Source: Nocardioides agariphilus
GTDB taxonomy: Bacteria; Actinomycetota; Actinomycetes; Propionibacteriales; Nocardioidaceae
Assembly (NCBI RefSeq): GCF_015352445.1
Contig: NZ_JADKPO010000011.1
Coordinates: 62,001 to 126,000 of the forward strand
Direction: 5' to 3'
DNA length: 64,000 bases
This document shows positions 15,115-24,424 of this stretch, piece by piece. The notes under the pieces were generated by a model. That model made no database searches. It was not told where the DNA came from and saw only the letters and a list, made by a program, of their open reading frames with translations. Each line of letters begins with the position of its first letter. The first letter of the stretch is position 1. Both the position numbers and the translations under genes were made by a program.

Positions 15115-15708
15115 GTGGGAGAGGGCTGGGACCGCCTGCGGGTCGAGGTCGGGCGCTTTATGGCGGTCGGCGGCATCTCGACGTTCGCTGCGTTCGTGGT
15201 CTTCAACTTCTTGGCGCACGGCCTCTACCTCACCAACGACCCGTGGTTGCACGGCCACCCGGTGACGGCGTTCGTGATCGCGAACTTCGTCGGCATGGTG
15301 ATCAGCTACCGGCTCAGCCGCGCGTGGACGTTCAAGCACCGCCCACCACGGCACGCCGACGGCGGACGTACGGCGTTCTTCGTGATCAACCTGATCACGA
15401 TGCCGATCCCGATGATCCTGCTGTGGCTCAGCCGCAACTGGCTCGGCCTCGACGACCCCCTCTCCGACAACCTGGCCGGCACCGTGATCGGTCAGCTGCT
15501 GGGTCAGGTGGCGAGGTTCTACCTCTTCCGCGAGTACGTCTTCCAGCAGCCGATGCCCCTCGACATCCCGCGCCTGGTGCACTGGGGCGACGTCGAGGAC
15601 GTCAGGTTCAGCTCGGAGACGGACCCGGAGGTGGCGCAGGGTGTGGCCACAGATCCGTCCACGAGTGGCCGAGCTCAGCCAGGAGCTCCCGCAGCAGGGG
15701 AAGGCTGA
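15115..15708 (+). CDS. GtrA family membrane protein
   Basis: The 197-residue protein has four membrane segments. The first is FMAVGGISTFAAFVVFNFLA, followed by VTAFVIANFVGMVISYRLSRAWTFKHR with the GtrA-family NFxxxxxxSYxxxRxWTF signature, FFVINLITMPIPMILLWLS, and a last segment before the FYLFREYVFQQ motif. GtrA proteins take part in moving polyprenyl-linked sugars or in wall-polysaccharide assembly. GTG 15115 follows a TAGTCT box and gives the normal family N-terminus (GRFMAVG). The last 33 codons overlap the 3' end of maf on the other strand by 101 bp. Confidence 0.88.
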   Translation: MGEGWDRLRVEVGRFMAVGGISTFAAFVVFNFLAHGLYLTNDPWLHGHPVTAFVIANFVGMVISYRLSRAWTFKHRPPRHADGGRTAFFVINLITMPIPMILLWLSRNWLGLDDPLSDNLAGTVIGQLLGQVARFYLFREYVFQQPMPLDIPRLVHWGDVEDVRFSSETDPEVAQGVATDPSTSGRAQPGAPAAGEG

Positions 15709-16246
15709 GTCCCACCACGTTGTGGTGGTCGCCCTCGATGGCCGTCACGAAGGCGCCACCGAGGCCGTCGATGGTGAAGGCTCCCGCCACGTGGAGCGGC
15801 TCGCCGGTCGCGACGTAGGCGTCGATCTCGTCATCGGTCACCCCGGCGAAGTGGACGACCGTCGACGCGGTCGCGGCAGCAACCCGGCCGCTCGCGGCGT
15901 CGTGGAGGGCGTGGCCGGTGTGCAGGACGCCGGACCTGCCGCGCATCGCCTGCCAGCGGGCGCGGGCCTCGTCCGGGTCAGCGGGCTTGCCGTGGGCCTG
16001 GCCGTCGAGCTCCAGGACGGAGTCGCAGCCGAGCACGACGTGGCCTTGCCGGTCTGGGCGCTCCGTCACCGTCCGGGCGACGGCCGAGCACTTCAGCTCG
16101 GCGAGCTGGAGCGCGAGCTCCGCGGGTGGCAGGTCGACCACCTGCGACTCGTCGACGCCCGACACGATGACGACGGGCTCGACTCCGGCGGCGCGCAACG
16201 TCGCCAGCCGGGCGGGGGAGGCCGAGGCCAGGACGAGGGTGGTCAC
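15608..16246 (-). CDS. maf: Maf family nucleotide pyrophosphatase
   Basis: The 212-residue protein starts with the Maf motif LVLASASPARLATLRAAGV. It contains CDSVLELDGQAHGKPADPDEA with the conserved Asp-Ser and GKP motifs, SGVLHTGHAL, and the later DEIDAYVATGEPLHVAGAFTIDGLGG motif. Maf proteins hydrolyse non-canonical nucleoside triphosphates (dTTP/UTP or modified bases). GTG 16246 overlaps the stop of the DUF885 gene (GTGA), so the two are coupled. The short tail ending WPHPAPPPGPSPS is extra to the family and lies in the antisense overlap with the GtrA gene. Position near accE/accD is typical of actinobacteria. Confidence 0.93.
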   Translation of the reverse strand: MTTLVLASASPARLATLRAAGVEPVVIVSGVDESQVVDLPPAELALQLAELKCSAVARTVTERPDRQGHVVLGCDSVLELDGQAHGKPADPDEARARWQAMRGRSGVLHTGHALHDAASGRVAAATASTVVHFAGVTDDEIDAYVATGEPLHVAGAFTIDGLGGAFVTAIEGDHHNVVGLSLPLLRELLAELGHSWTDLWPHPAPPPGPSPS

Positions 16247-17937
16247 AGTCGCGCCATCGCCGCTCTGAAGGGGTCGAGGCCCAGGGAGCCGAGGTTGAGC
16301 GCCTCGGTGTGGAACTGCTTGAGGTCGAAGGCGGCGCCCCGCCGGGCCTTGACCTCGTCGCGGCACTCGAGCCAGATGCGCTCGCCGACCTTGTAGGACG
16401 GCGCCTGGCCGGGCCAGCCGAGGTAGCGCAGCACTTCGTACTTGATGAACTCGTCGTCCATGCTCGAGCGCTCGCGCATGAAGTCCAGGCCCAGCTGGGG
16501 GGTCCAGATCTCGCCCGGATGAAACCCGAACGGGTTGTCGCGAGGGATCTCCAGCTCGAGGTGCATGCCGATGTCGACGATCACCCGGGCGGCGCGGAAG
16601 GCCTGCATGTCGAGCATGCCGAGCTTGTCACCCGGGTCGGCGAGGTAGCCGAGGTCGTCCATCAGTCGCTCGGAGTAGAGCGCCCATCCTTCACCGTGAC
16701 CACTGACCCAGCACATCGCCCGCTGCCAGCGGTTGAGGATGTCGTCGCGGTAGAGGGTCTGCGCGCACTGCAGGTGGTGGCCGGGCACGCCCTCGTGGAA
16801 GACGGTCGTGGTCTCCTGCCAGGTGGAGAAGGTGTCGATGCCGTCGGGCACCGACCACCACATGCGGCCGGGCCGGCTGAAGTCCTCACTCGGCGGCGTG
16901 TAGTAGATGCCGCCGTCGTTGGTCGGGGCCAGCCGGCACTCCAGGCTGCGGATCGGCTCCGGGATGTCGAAGTGCACGTCGGCCATCTCGGCGACGGTGC
17001 GGTCGGAGAGCTCCTGCATCCAGTCGCGGAACCGCTCGCGGCCCTCGACCATGCGGGTGGGGTCGGCGTTGAGGGCCGCGATCGCTTCGTCGACCGAACC
17101 ACCGGGCACGATGCGGTCCGAGGTCGCGACCATCTCGTCGTGGAGCCGTTTGAGCTCTGCCCAGCCCCAGTGATAGGTCTCGTCGAGGTCGACCGTCGCA
17201 CCGAGGAAGCTGCGGTTGCACAAGGCGTACTCGTCGCGGCCGACGGCCTCGCGGTCGCGGCCGCGCGGGCCCAGCTCCTCGCCGACGAAGCGGCCGAAGT
17301 CGGCCATCGCAGCACTGGCCTCAGCAGCGTGCCTGGCCAGCGACTCGGCCATGGCGCCGTCGGCGTCGAGCGAGTCGACGAGCTTGGCGAACACGTCGCC
17401 GGTGGTGCCGTCCTGCCCGGTCCAGCGGCGCAGCTGGAGGGCGATCTCGGAGTACTGGCGCTTGGCGGAGACCCGGCCCCTGTCGGCGGACTCGAGGAGG
17501 GTGGCCCTGAACCCGGCCAGCGCCTCGGGCACCGCAGCCAGGCGGGCGTCGATGTTGGCGATCGCCTCCTCGCCCTCGGTCGGCATCAGGTCGAACGCGC
17601 CGCGGAGGCTGGTGACCGCGCTCGAGGTCACCGAGATCTGGCTGCGCGGGATGCCGGCGTCGGCCATCTCGACCTGGAGAGCGAGCCGCTCGATCATCGC
17701 CTCCCGCGCGACCCGTTCGCGTTCGTCGACCGGCGGCGCGTCGCGCAGGTCGGCCAGGGTCTTGCGGGTCAGGCCGTCTCGGGCGTCGTAGCCGTCGGGG
17801 GAGAGGTCGGGCAGCCGGTCGTCGTGACCGGCCACGCCGTAGTAGGTCGCCTGCACGGGATGGAGGGCCGCGGCCTGCTCGACGTAGCGCTCGGCGATCG
17901 CGTCTACGGTGCGGTCGGGCAGATGGCCTGAAGTCAT
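16243..17937 (-). CDS. DUF885 family protein (probable metallopeptidase)
   Basis: The 564-residue product belongs to the DUF885 family. It contains a zinc-peptidase-like motif TVFHEGVPGHHLQCAQ and conserved segments such as GEGWALYSERLMDDLG, ARVIVDIGMHLELEIPRD and YLGWPGQAPSYKVGE. DUF885 proteins resemble thermolysin-clan peptidases; the substrate is unknown. There is no signal peptide, so it should be cytoplasmic. ATG 17937 is chosen because TAAGGT lies 7 nt upstream and because the in-frame extension is low-complexity sequence unlike the family. It is coupled to maf by GTGA. Confidence 0.88.
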   Translation of the reverse strand: MTSGHLPDRTVDAIAERYVEQAAALHPVQATYYGVAGHDDRLPDLSPDGYDARDGLTRKTLADLRDAPPVDERERVAREAMIERLALQVEMADAGIPRSQISVTSSAVTSLRGAFDLMPTEGEEAIANIDARLAAVPEALAGFRATLLESADRGRVSAKRQYSEIALQLRRWTGQDGTTGDVFAKLVDSLDADGAMAESLARHAAEASAAMADFGRFVGEELGPRGRDREAVGRDEYALCNRSFLGATVDLDETYHWGWAELKRLHDEMVATSDRIVPGGSVDEAIAALNADPTRMVEGRERFRDWMQELSDRTVAEMADVHFDIPEPIRSLECRLAPTNDGGIYYTPPSEDFSRPGRMWWSVPDGIDTFSTWQETTTVFHEGVPGHHLQCAQTLYRDDILNRWQRAMCWVSGHGEGWALYSERLMDDLGYLADPGDKLGMLDMQAFRAARVIVDIGMHLELEIPRDNPFGFHPGEIWTPQLGLDFMRERSSMDDEFIKYEVLRYLGWPGQAPSYKVGERIWLECRDEVKARRGAAFDLKQFHTEALNLGSLGLDPFRAAMARL

Positions 17938-17944
17938 GCGGGCC

Positions 17945-17950
17945 ACCTTA
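17945..17950 (-). promoter_or_regulatory. -10 box of probable leaderless promoter
   Basis: On the minus strand TAAGGT lies 7 nt before ATG 17937 of the DUF885 gene, with no ribosome binding site. Confidence 0.5.
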
Positions 17951-17989
17951 GGAGCCGCCGCCGACGGCGCGCCTGCGGGTTCTAGGTCC

Positions 17990-18862
17990 TCACGATCGGC
18001 GAGGTGAGCGTCGGCCCACACGCGTGAGCACCGACGGGTCGGCCAGCAGCTCGATCTGCTTGACCTTCCCGTCCACCACGGTGAACGCGAAGACCACCTT
18101 GATCTCGCCGAGGTGCTGCCAGCACGATGCGGCACCGCCATCGAGGGTGGCCGGCAGTGCCGCCTTGGCCCGCCCCGCGAAGAACTCCGCGATCTCGCGG
18201 CCGCCCTTGATGGAGGTGGCCTGGCCGCCCATGGCGAGGGCGGCCTCGTCGACCCGCACCTCGGCGTCCGGGTCGAGCAGCTCCAGCAGGGCGGCGAACT
18301 CGTTGTCGCGCGAGGCGGCCATGAAGGCGTCCACCACCGCAGCGTCGGCGGCGGCGAGGTCCTCCCGCGGCTCCGGCTCCTGCAGCCGGCGCCGGGCCCG
18401 GCTGGCGAGCTGACGGGTGGCCACCTCGGAGCGACCGATGATCGGCGCGATCTGGTCGAAGGGCACCGCGAAGACGTCCTTGAGCACGTAGGCCAGTCGC
18501 TCGGCCGGCGCGAGCGAGTCGAGCACCACCGTCATCGCCTGCCCGATGGCGTCGGCGAGCTCGACCTGCTCCTCGGGCGTGGGGGCTCGGTCCACGAAGT
18601 CCGCGTCGTCGGGCCAGTCGTCCTCGCGTCGCGACGTACGGCTGCGCAGCAGGTCGAGGCAGATCCGCGAGACGACGGTGGTCAGCCAGCCGGCGAGGTT
18701 GTCGATCTCCTTGCCCCGCTGGTCGGTGCGGACCAGCCGGATCCACGCCTCTTGTACGGCGTCGTCGGCCGCGGCGTCGTTGCCGAGCATGCGCTGGGCG
18801 ACCGAGCGGAGACGGGGACGCTCGGTCTCGAACTGCTCGGCCAGCAGTAGTTCGTCGGTCAT
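17990..18862 (-). CDS. ECF sigma factor, ECF41/SigJ-like with C-terminal SnoaL-like domain
   Basis: The 290-residue protein has sigma region 2 (RSVAQRMLGNDAAADDAVQEAWIRLVR), region 4 (LDSLAPAERLAYVLKDVFAVPFDQIAPIIGRSEVATRQLASRARRR), then a SnoaL/NTF2-like C-terminal extension of about 110 residues. This architecture is that of ECF41/SigJ sigma factors, whose extension tunes activity in place of an anti-sigma factor. The DGGG-type motif usual in the extension is not seen at the expected place (DPDAEVRVDEAALAMG), but an ADPSVL segment near the end resembles the NPDKL motif. An ECF41-type promoter lies upstream, suggesting autoregulation. A GAGGAGG sequence precedes ATG 18862. No typical partner oxidoreductase gene is adjacent. 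Confidence 0.85.
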   Translation of the reverse strand: MTDELLLAEQFETERPRLRSVAQRMLGNDAAADDAVQEAWIRLVRTDQRGKEIDNLAGWLTTVVSRICLDLLRSRTSRREDDWPDDADFVDRAPTPEEQVELADAIGQAMTVVLDSLAPAERLAYVLKDVFAVPFDQIAPIIGRSEVATRQLASRARRRLQEPEPREDLAAADAAVVDAFMAASRDNEFAALLELLDPDAEVRVDEAALAMGGQATSIKGGREIAEFFAGRAKAALPATLDGGAASCWQHLGEIKVVFAFTVVDGKVKQIELLADPSVLTRVGRRSPRRS

Positions 18863-18898
18863 CGGGTCACATCCTCCTCGGTGGCTGTCCGGAAGGTT

Positions 18899-18925
18899 GA
18901 CGACCGACGCGCCACGAACGTGACA
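18899..18925 (-). promoter_or_regulatory. ECF41-type promoter upstream of its sigma factor
   Basis: On the minus strand TGTCACG (18925-18919), a 16-nt spacer and CGTC (18902-18899) match the reported ECF41 target pattern (TGTCACA ... CGTC). The CGTC lies 36 bp before the sigma factor ATG. Confidence 0.6.
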
Positions 18926-18958
18926 CGGCGTCGATCGGGGCTGCCCGCGGACGAAGCC

Positions 18959-19185
18959 TCAGCGCGGCAGACCGGACGCCCGCCAGGTGCCGACACTGTG
19001 GCGATGGACCTCGCGATGCCCGCGGGCAGGGTGCGCCCAGGTGCTGCGCGGCTTCGCCTTCGCTGGCGCGATGCCGCCCATCGAGGCGACCACCGCCACC
19101 AGTGCGGCGATCTCCTCGGGCGTCGCGTCGCCGCGGACGATCCGGAGGAGGGGCTTGGTCTCGACAGGCTCGACCGACGAGGGGT

Positions 19186-19189
<4 letters not shown>
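18959..19189 (-). CDS. accE: Acyl-CoA carboxylase epsilon subunit
   Basis: The 76-residue product has the core [27 protein letters not shown] of actinobacterial AccE proteins, followed by a basic tail including [14 protein letters not shown]. AccE stabilises the AccA/AccD holo-complex. The GTG start overlaps the accD stop (GTGA). Its size and place directly after accD are typical. Much longer frames through this region are shadows of accD. Confidence 0.9.
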
Positions 19190-20820
<1,631 letters not shown>

Positions 20821-20827
20821 CTGGGTC

Positions 20828-20833
20828 AATCTA
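20828..20833. promoter_or_regulatory. Overlapping divergent -10 boxes of accD and birA
   Basis: On the minus strand TAGATT (20833-20828) is 7 nt from the accD GTG at 20820. On the plus strand the same bases, read as part of CAATCT (20827-20832), lie 6 nt from the birA GTG at 20839. The two promoters would use almost the same base pairs. Confidence 0.45.
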
Positions 20834-20838
20834 GCCAT

Positions 20839-21612
20839 GTGACGACGCACCCGCCGCTCGACCCCGACCGCATCGAGGCACCCGCCGACTGGGTGGTCGA
20901 GGTGGTCGAGACCGCGCCTTCGACCAACGCCCTGGTCGCTGACCGGGCCCGTGCGGGCGCGGGCGAAGGGCTGGTCGTGGTGGCTGAGCACCAGACCGCA
21001 GGTCGCGGCCGGCTCGACCGCACCTGGGAGACCCCGGCCCGCTCGGCCCTGACGCTCTCGCTGCTGCTGCGACCCCGACTGCCGTCCGGTGACTGGCCGT
21101 GGTTCCCGTTGTTGGCCGGGTACGCCACGTCGCTGGCGCTGCGACGGGCCGGCGCCGTCGTCGACCTCAAGTGGCCCAACGACGTGCTGCTCGATGGTCG
21201 CAAGCTGGCCGGCATCCTCACCGAGCGGCTCGAGACCCCCACAGGGCCGGCCCTCGTCGTCGGGATCGGCATCAACGTCGGCATGACCGTGGCAGAGCTC
21301 CCTCTCGACGAGGCGACCTCGCTGGCCGTCGCGGGTCTCGCCGTCGACCGCACCGATCTGCTCTCGCTGCTCCTGCAGAGCCTGAGGACCGAGTACGACG
21401 ACCTCCAGCGTCGTGGCCCGGTGCCGCTGCGCTCGGCGTACGCCGCGGCCTGCGTGACCGTCGGCCGGCACGTCCGGGTGAGCCTGCCCTCGGGCGAGAC
21501 CCTCTCCGGCGAGGCCAGCGCCATCGACCAGGGTGGCCAGCTCATGGTCAGGACCCCGGGTGGCATCGCCAGCGTGTCGGCGGGCGACGTGGTCCACGCG
21601 ACGATCGAGTAG
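20839..21612 (+). CDS. birA: Biotin--[acetyl-CoA-carboxylase] ligase
   Basis: The 257-residue enzyme attaches biotin to the AccA3 carrier lysine. It contains [39 protein letters not shown] (the GRGRxxRxW biotinyl-AMP loop), [21 protein letters not shown] and a C-terminal SH3-like region ([20 protein letters not shown]). No N-terminal DNA-binding domain is present, so it is a monofunctional ligase and not a BirA repressor. The GTG start abuts the divergent accD promoter. Position next to accD/accE fits its job. Confidence 0.95.
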   Translation: MTTHPPLDPDRIEAPADWVVEVVETAPSTNALVADRARAGAGEGLVVVAEHQTAGRGRLDRTWETPARSALTLSLLLRPRLPSGDWPWFPLLAGYATSLALRRAGAVVDLKWPNDVLLDGRKLAGILTERLETPTGPALVVGIGINVGMTVAELPLDEATSLAVAGLAVDRTDLLSLLLQSLRTEYDDLQRRGPVPLRSAYAAACVTVGRHVRVSLPSGETLSGEASAIDQGGQLMVRTPGGIASVSAGDVVHATIE

Positions 21613-21643
21613 CAAGCGGCCCGGATCTGGCAGCATGGCGGCC

Positions 21644-22153
21644 GTGGCCATCTCCAAGAACCTGCTGAACCCGGGCGAGGAGGTCGTCTTCGACGTCCGG
21701 ACCCACCCCAAGGCACTGATCCTGCCGTTCCTCGCGCTGATCGTGGCCTTGGCGGTGGCGGTCTTCTTGGACCGGGCGATCGACAACTCCACGGTCTCCC
21801 TCGTGGTCTGGATCCTGGCCCTTGCCGTGATCCTGTGGCTCGCGGTGTGGCCGTTCCTCAACTGGCTGGTCGCGCACTACACCGTCACCAACAGGCGCCT
21901 GATCACCCGATACGGCGTGATCACCCGGCGCGGTCACGACATCCCGCTCTCGCGGATCAGCGACGTCGCCTACGAGAAGGACCTCATCGACCGGCTGCTC
22001 GGCTGCGGCACCCTCGTCATCAGCGACGCCAGCACCCACGGACAGGTTCCGCTGCACGACATCCCGCGCGTCGAGGAGCGTCAGCGGGTCCTCAACGAGG
22101 TGCTCCACCGCCTCCACGCCGACGGCTCGTCGCAGAGCAATGAAGGACTCTGA
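21644..22153 (+). CDS. PH-domain membrane protein
   Basis: The 169-residue product ([25 protein letters not shown]) has two membrane helices ([17 protein letters not shown] and [26 protein letters not shown]) followed by a bacterial PH-like domain with [49 protein letters not shown]. This is the small DUF304 type found next to birA/accD in mycobacteria as well. GTG 21644 is preferred over ATG 21635 because a CAGCAT box lies 7 nt before it. It overlaps the cyclase gene downstream by 14 bp. The function is unknown. Confidence 0.87.
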   Translation: MAISKNLLNPGEEVVFDVRTHPKALILPFLALIVALAVAVFLDRAIDNSTVSLVVWILALAVILWLAVWPFLNWLVAHYTVTNRRLITRYGVITRRGHDIPLSRISDVAYEKDLIDRLLGCGTLVISDASTHGQVPLHDIPRVEERQRVLNEVLHRLHADGSSQSNEGL

Positions 22154-23156
22154 GCGGGCGGCAGCACGCCCGAGGCCCGAGGAGCTCGAGCGCGCCATCC
22201 TCGGCGAGGACCCGGCGTACACCGCCGCCGACGTCGCGGCCGAGACCGGCGTCACCATCGACCAGGCCCAGCGCCTGTGGCGGGCGCTGGGCTTCCCCGA
22301 CCGCGGGCTGGAGGTGGCCTTCACCCACGCGGACGTCGAGGCCGTCTCCATCCTGGTCAGGCAGGTCGAGGGCGGCCAGATCGACTTCGACATGGCCGTC
22401 ACGCTGACCAGGGCCGTTGGTCAGACGATGGCGCGCCTGGCCGACTGGGAGGTCGCCACCCTCGTGCACCGGGTGCAGGAGATCGAGGCCGGCGACAAGG
22501 CCACCGGGAGCAGGGCGACCACCGGCCTGCACCTCATCGAGCAGCTCAACGAGCCGTTCGAGCAGCTCCTGGTCTACGTGTGGCGTCGACATCTGGCGGC
22601 AGCGGTCGCCCGGGTCGAGGGGCTCGGCGGTGACATGGCTGCGGACACTGCTGACGCGACCGACCTGCGCACCACCCAGATGACGGTGGGATTCGCCGAC
22701 ATCGTCGGTTTCACCGAGCTGTCCAACGAGCTCACCCAGAGCCGGCTCGGCGACCTGGTGGAGCTGTTCGAGTCGCGATGCTCCGACGTCGTGGCCAGCC
22801 AGCACGGCCGGGTGATCAAGACGCTCGGCGACGCGGTGCTGTTCGTCAACGACGACCCGATCCGGGCCTTCGACACCGCCGAGGGGATCATCGCGGTGGT
22901 GGGGCGCGACGGCCGGATGCCCGACGTACGCGTCGGTCTGGCCTCTGGTTCGGTGGTGCTGCGCCTCGGTGACGTCTTCGGTCCGCCGGTCAACCTGGCC
23001 TCCCGGCTGACTGCCGTGGCCCGTCGCAACCGGGTGATCGTGGACCCGACGACAGCGGCCCTGCTGCCTCCTGACCAGTTCGAGACGCGGCCGCTGCCAG
23101 CGAGGCCCGTGCGCGGCTTCGGCCTGCTCGAGCCGGTCGCCGTACGCCGCCACTAG
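22140..23156 (+). CDS. Class III adenylate cyclase with Rv1264-like N-terminal regulatory domain
   Basis: The 338-residue protein has a helical N-terminal domain (about residues 1-170, with PAYTAADVAAETGVTIDQAQ and LWRALGFPDRG) resembling the autoinhibitory, pH-sensing domain of mycobacterial Rv1264. The catalytic domain follows. Metal-binding D187 is in FADIVGFT and D231 in KTLGDAVLF. Adenine-selecting K227 and D278, and transition-state N285 and R289 (PPVNLASRL), are all present, so an active ATP-cyclising enzyme is expected. There is no membrane segment. It overlaps the PH-domain gene by 14 bp, implying coupling. It should make cAMP in the cytoplasm. Confidence 0.88.
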   Translation: MKDSERAAARPRPEELERAILGEDPAYTAADVAAETGVTIDQAQRLWRALGFPDRGLEVAFTHADVEAVSILVRQVEGGQIDFDMAVTLTRAVGQTMARLADWEVATLVHRVQEIEAGDKATGSRATTGLHLIEQLNEPFEQLLVYVWRRHLAAAVARVEGLGGDMAADTADATDLRTTQMTVGFADIVGFTELSNELTQSRLGDLVELFESRCSDVVASQHGRVIKTLGDAVLFVNDDPIRAFDTAEGIIAVVGRDGRMPDVRVGLASGSVVLRLGDVFGPPVNLASRLTAVARRNRVIVDPTTAALLPPDQFETRPLPARPVRGFGLLEPVAVRRH

Positions 23157-23234
23157 CGATCCGGAGGCTCGGACACCGGTCGAGGCCAGTCGCGCCATTT
23201 TTGCCGTTTCCCAGCGGTGGGGACTCGATTTTCC

Positions 23235-23240
23235 TACCGT
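23235..23240 (+). promoter_or_regulatory. -10 box of probable leaderless promoter
   Basis: TACCGT lies 6 nt before GTG 23247. The surrounding TACCGTTTGGC is repeated exactly at 53511-53521, also directly before a GTGCTC start. Confidence 0.5.
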
Positions 23241-23246
23241 TTGGCT

Positions 23247-23561
23247 GTGCTCGAGGTCCAGGACGTCCGCGTGGACCCGCTCGCACGCCGAGTGTGGCGC
23301 GCTGAGCGGGAGATCGTGCTGTCGCGCAAGGAGTACGACCTGCTGCACGCCCTGATCTCCCGTCCCGGCGACATCGTCAGCCGCGAAGAGCTGATGCGCG
23401 ACGTGTGGGGAGCCAACTTCTGGACGTCCTCCAAGACGATCGACGTCCACCTGGGGTGGGTGCGCCGCAAGCTCGGCGACGACTCGCGCAGCCCGAGCCT
23501 GATCAGCACGGTGCGCGGTCGCGGTCTGCGGTTCGAGGTGGCCTCGCCCGTCGAGGTCTAG
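23247..23561 (+). CDS. Stand-alone winged-helix DNA-binding protein (OmpR/PhoB C-terminal type)
   Basis: The 104-residue product is only the trans_reg_C winged-helix domain. It has VDPLARRVWRAEREIVLSRKEYDLLHALISRPGDIVSREELMRDVWG, the recognition helix KTIDVHLGWVRRKLGDD and the wing LISTVRGRGLRFEV. The receiver domain that normally precedes it is absent, and no kinase gene is adjacent. It should bind DNA without phosphorylation control, or be a relic. GTG 23247 follows a TACCGT box by 6 nt; an in-frame GTG at 23217 would add ten residues. Its end faces lepB on the other strand, 6 bp away. Confidence 0.82.
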   Translation: MLEVQDVRVDPLARRVWRAEREIVLSRKEYDLLHALISRPGDIVSREELMRDVWGANFWTSSKTIDVHLGWVRRKLGDDSRSPSLISTVRGRGLRFEVASPVEV

Positions 23562-23567
23562 GGGTCC

Positions 23568-24350
23568 TCAACCGCCAGGACGAGCCGGTGGCGGCACTCC
23601 TGCGAAGGAGTCGGGCCGGTGCAGCCAGGTGAAGTGCTGCCAGGGCCACATCAGCACGAAGACCTTGCCGACCACCTGGTCGACGCGGACGTACTCGTCA
23701 CCAGGCGTGCAGTGGGGGTCGGCGGGTTCACACAGGTGGTACGACGAGTCGGCCGAGTGGCTGCGGTTGTCACCCATCACGAAGATCGAGCCCTCGGGTA
23801 CGGGCCCGGCGTCCCAGGTGCAGTCGTGCATGGGGCCGTAGCAGGTAGCCCCGTCCTCGCGGGCGTAGCCCTGCTCGTCGAGCGCGACCCTGTTGACCAT
23901 GATCCGGCCCTGCGGGTCGCAGCAGTGGATCGAGTCGCCGGCGATGCCGATCACCCGCTTCACCAGGTGTCCACCCGACGGGTACAGGCCGACCTTCTCC
24001 ATCGCCTTGGCGACCGTCCCCGTCGGCCCCGCTGCCTCGTCGGGCGGCAGCCAGTCGCCGGGGTCCTCGAACACCACGACGTCTCCGCGCTGGGGCGAGC
24101 CACCGAGCTCGTAGGAGATCTTCTGCACGAGGATGCGGTCGTTGCGAACGAGCCCTGGCTCCATCGACTCCGAGGGGATGTAGAAGGCCTGCAGCAACAG
24201 GGACTTCACCAAGAGCGCCGCTCCCACGGCGACGACGGCGACGACGAGGGCCTCTTGCCAGAGCGGACGTCGGGCGACCCGTGGGGCCGGACCGGTCGCC
24301 TCCTCGTCGGGAGGTCGGCGGCCGCGGGCCCCGGAGCGCTCGGACGTCAC
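23568..24350 (-). CDS. lepB: Signal peptidase I
   Basis: The 260-residue enzyme cleaves Sec/Tat signal peptides outside the membrane. It has a hydrophilic N-terminus, one membrane span at about residues 33-55 (LVVAVVAVGAALLVKSLLLQ), catalytic S62 in IPSESMEPG, the general base lysine in GGHLVKRVIGIAGDSI, and the box E sequence GSIFVMGDNRSHSADS. Several cysteines in the extracellular part (CCDPQG, CYGPMHDCTWD, CEPADPHC) may form disulfides. GTG 24350 is 6 nt after a TACGCT box. Confidence 0.93.
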   Translation of the reverse strand: MTSERSGARGRRPPDEEATGPAPRVARRPLWQEALVVAVVAVGAALLVKSLLLQAFYIPSESMEPGLVRNDRILVQKISYELGGSPQRGDVVVFEDPGDWLPPDEAAGPTGTVAKAMEKVGLYPSGGHLVKRVIGIAGDSIHCCDPQGRIMVNRVALDEQGYAREDGATCYGPMHDCTWDAGPVPEGSIFVMGDNRSHSADSSYHLCEPADPHCTPGDEYVRVDQVVGKVFVLMWPWQHFTWLHRPDSFAGVPPPARPGG

Positions 24351-24356
24351 CCGGCG

Positions 24357-24362
24357 AGCGTA
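24357..24362 (-). promoter_or_regulatory. -10 box of probable leaderless lepB promoter
   Basis: On the minus strand TACGCT lies 6 nt before GTG 24350 of the signal peptidase gene. Confidence 0.5.
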
Positions 24363-24411
24363 GGTCAGTCCCGTGTGCTGTCCCGCGTACGGCGGCGACT
24401 GGTCTGGTCAT

Positions 24412-24417
24412 TACTCT
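24412..24417 (+). promoter_or_regulatory. -10 box of probable leaderless purK promoter
   Basis: TACTCT lies 7 nt before GTG 24425 of purK, and there is no ribosome binding site. The lepB promoter is divergent about 50 bp away. Confidence 0.5.
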
Positions 24418-24424
24418 GACGCCC

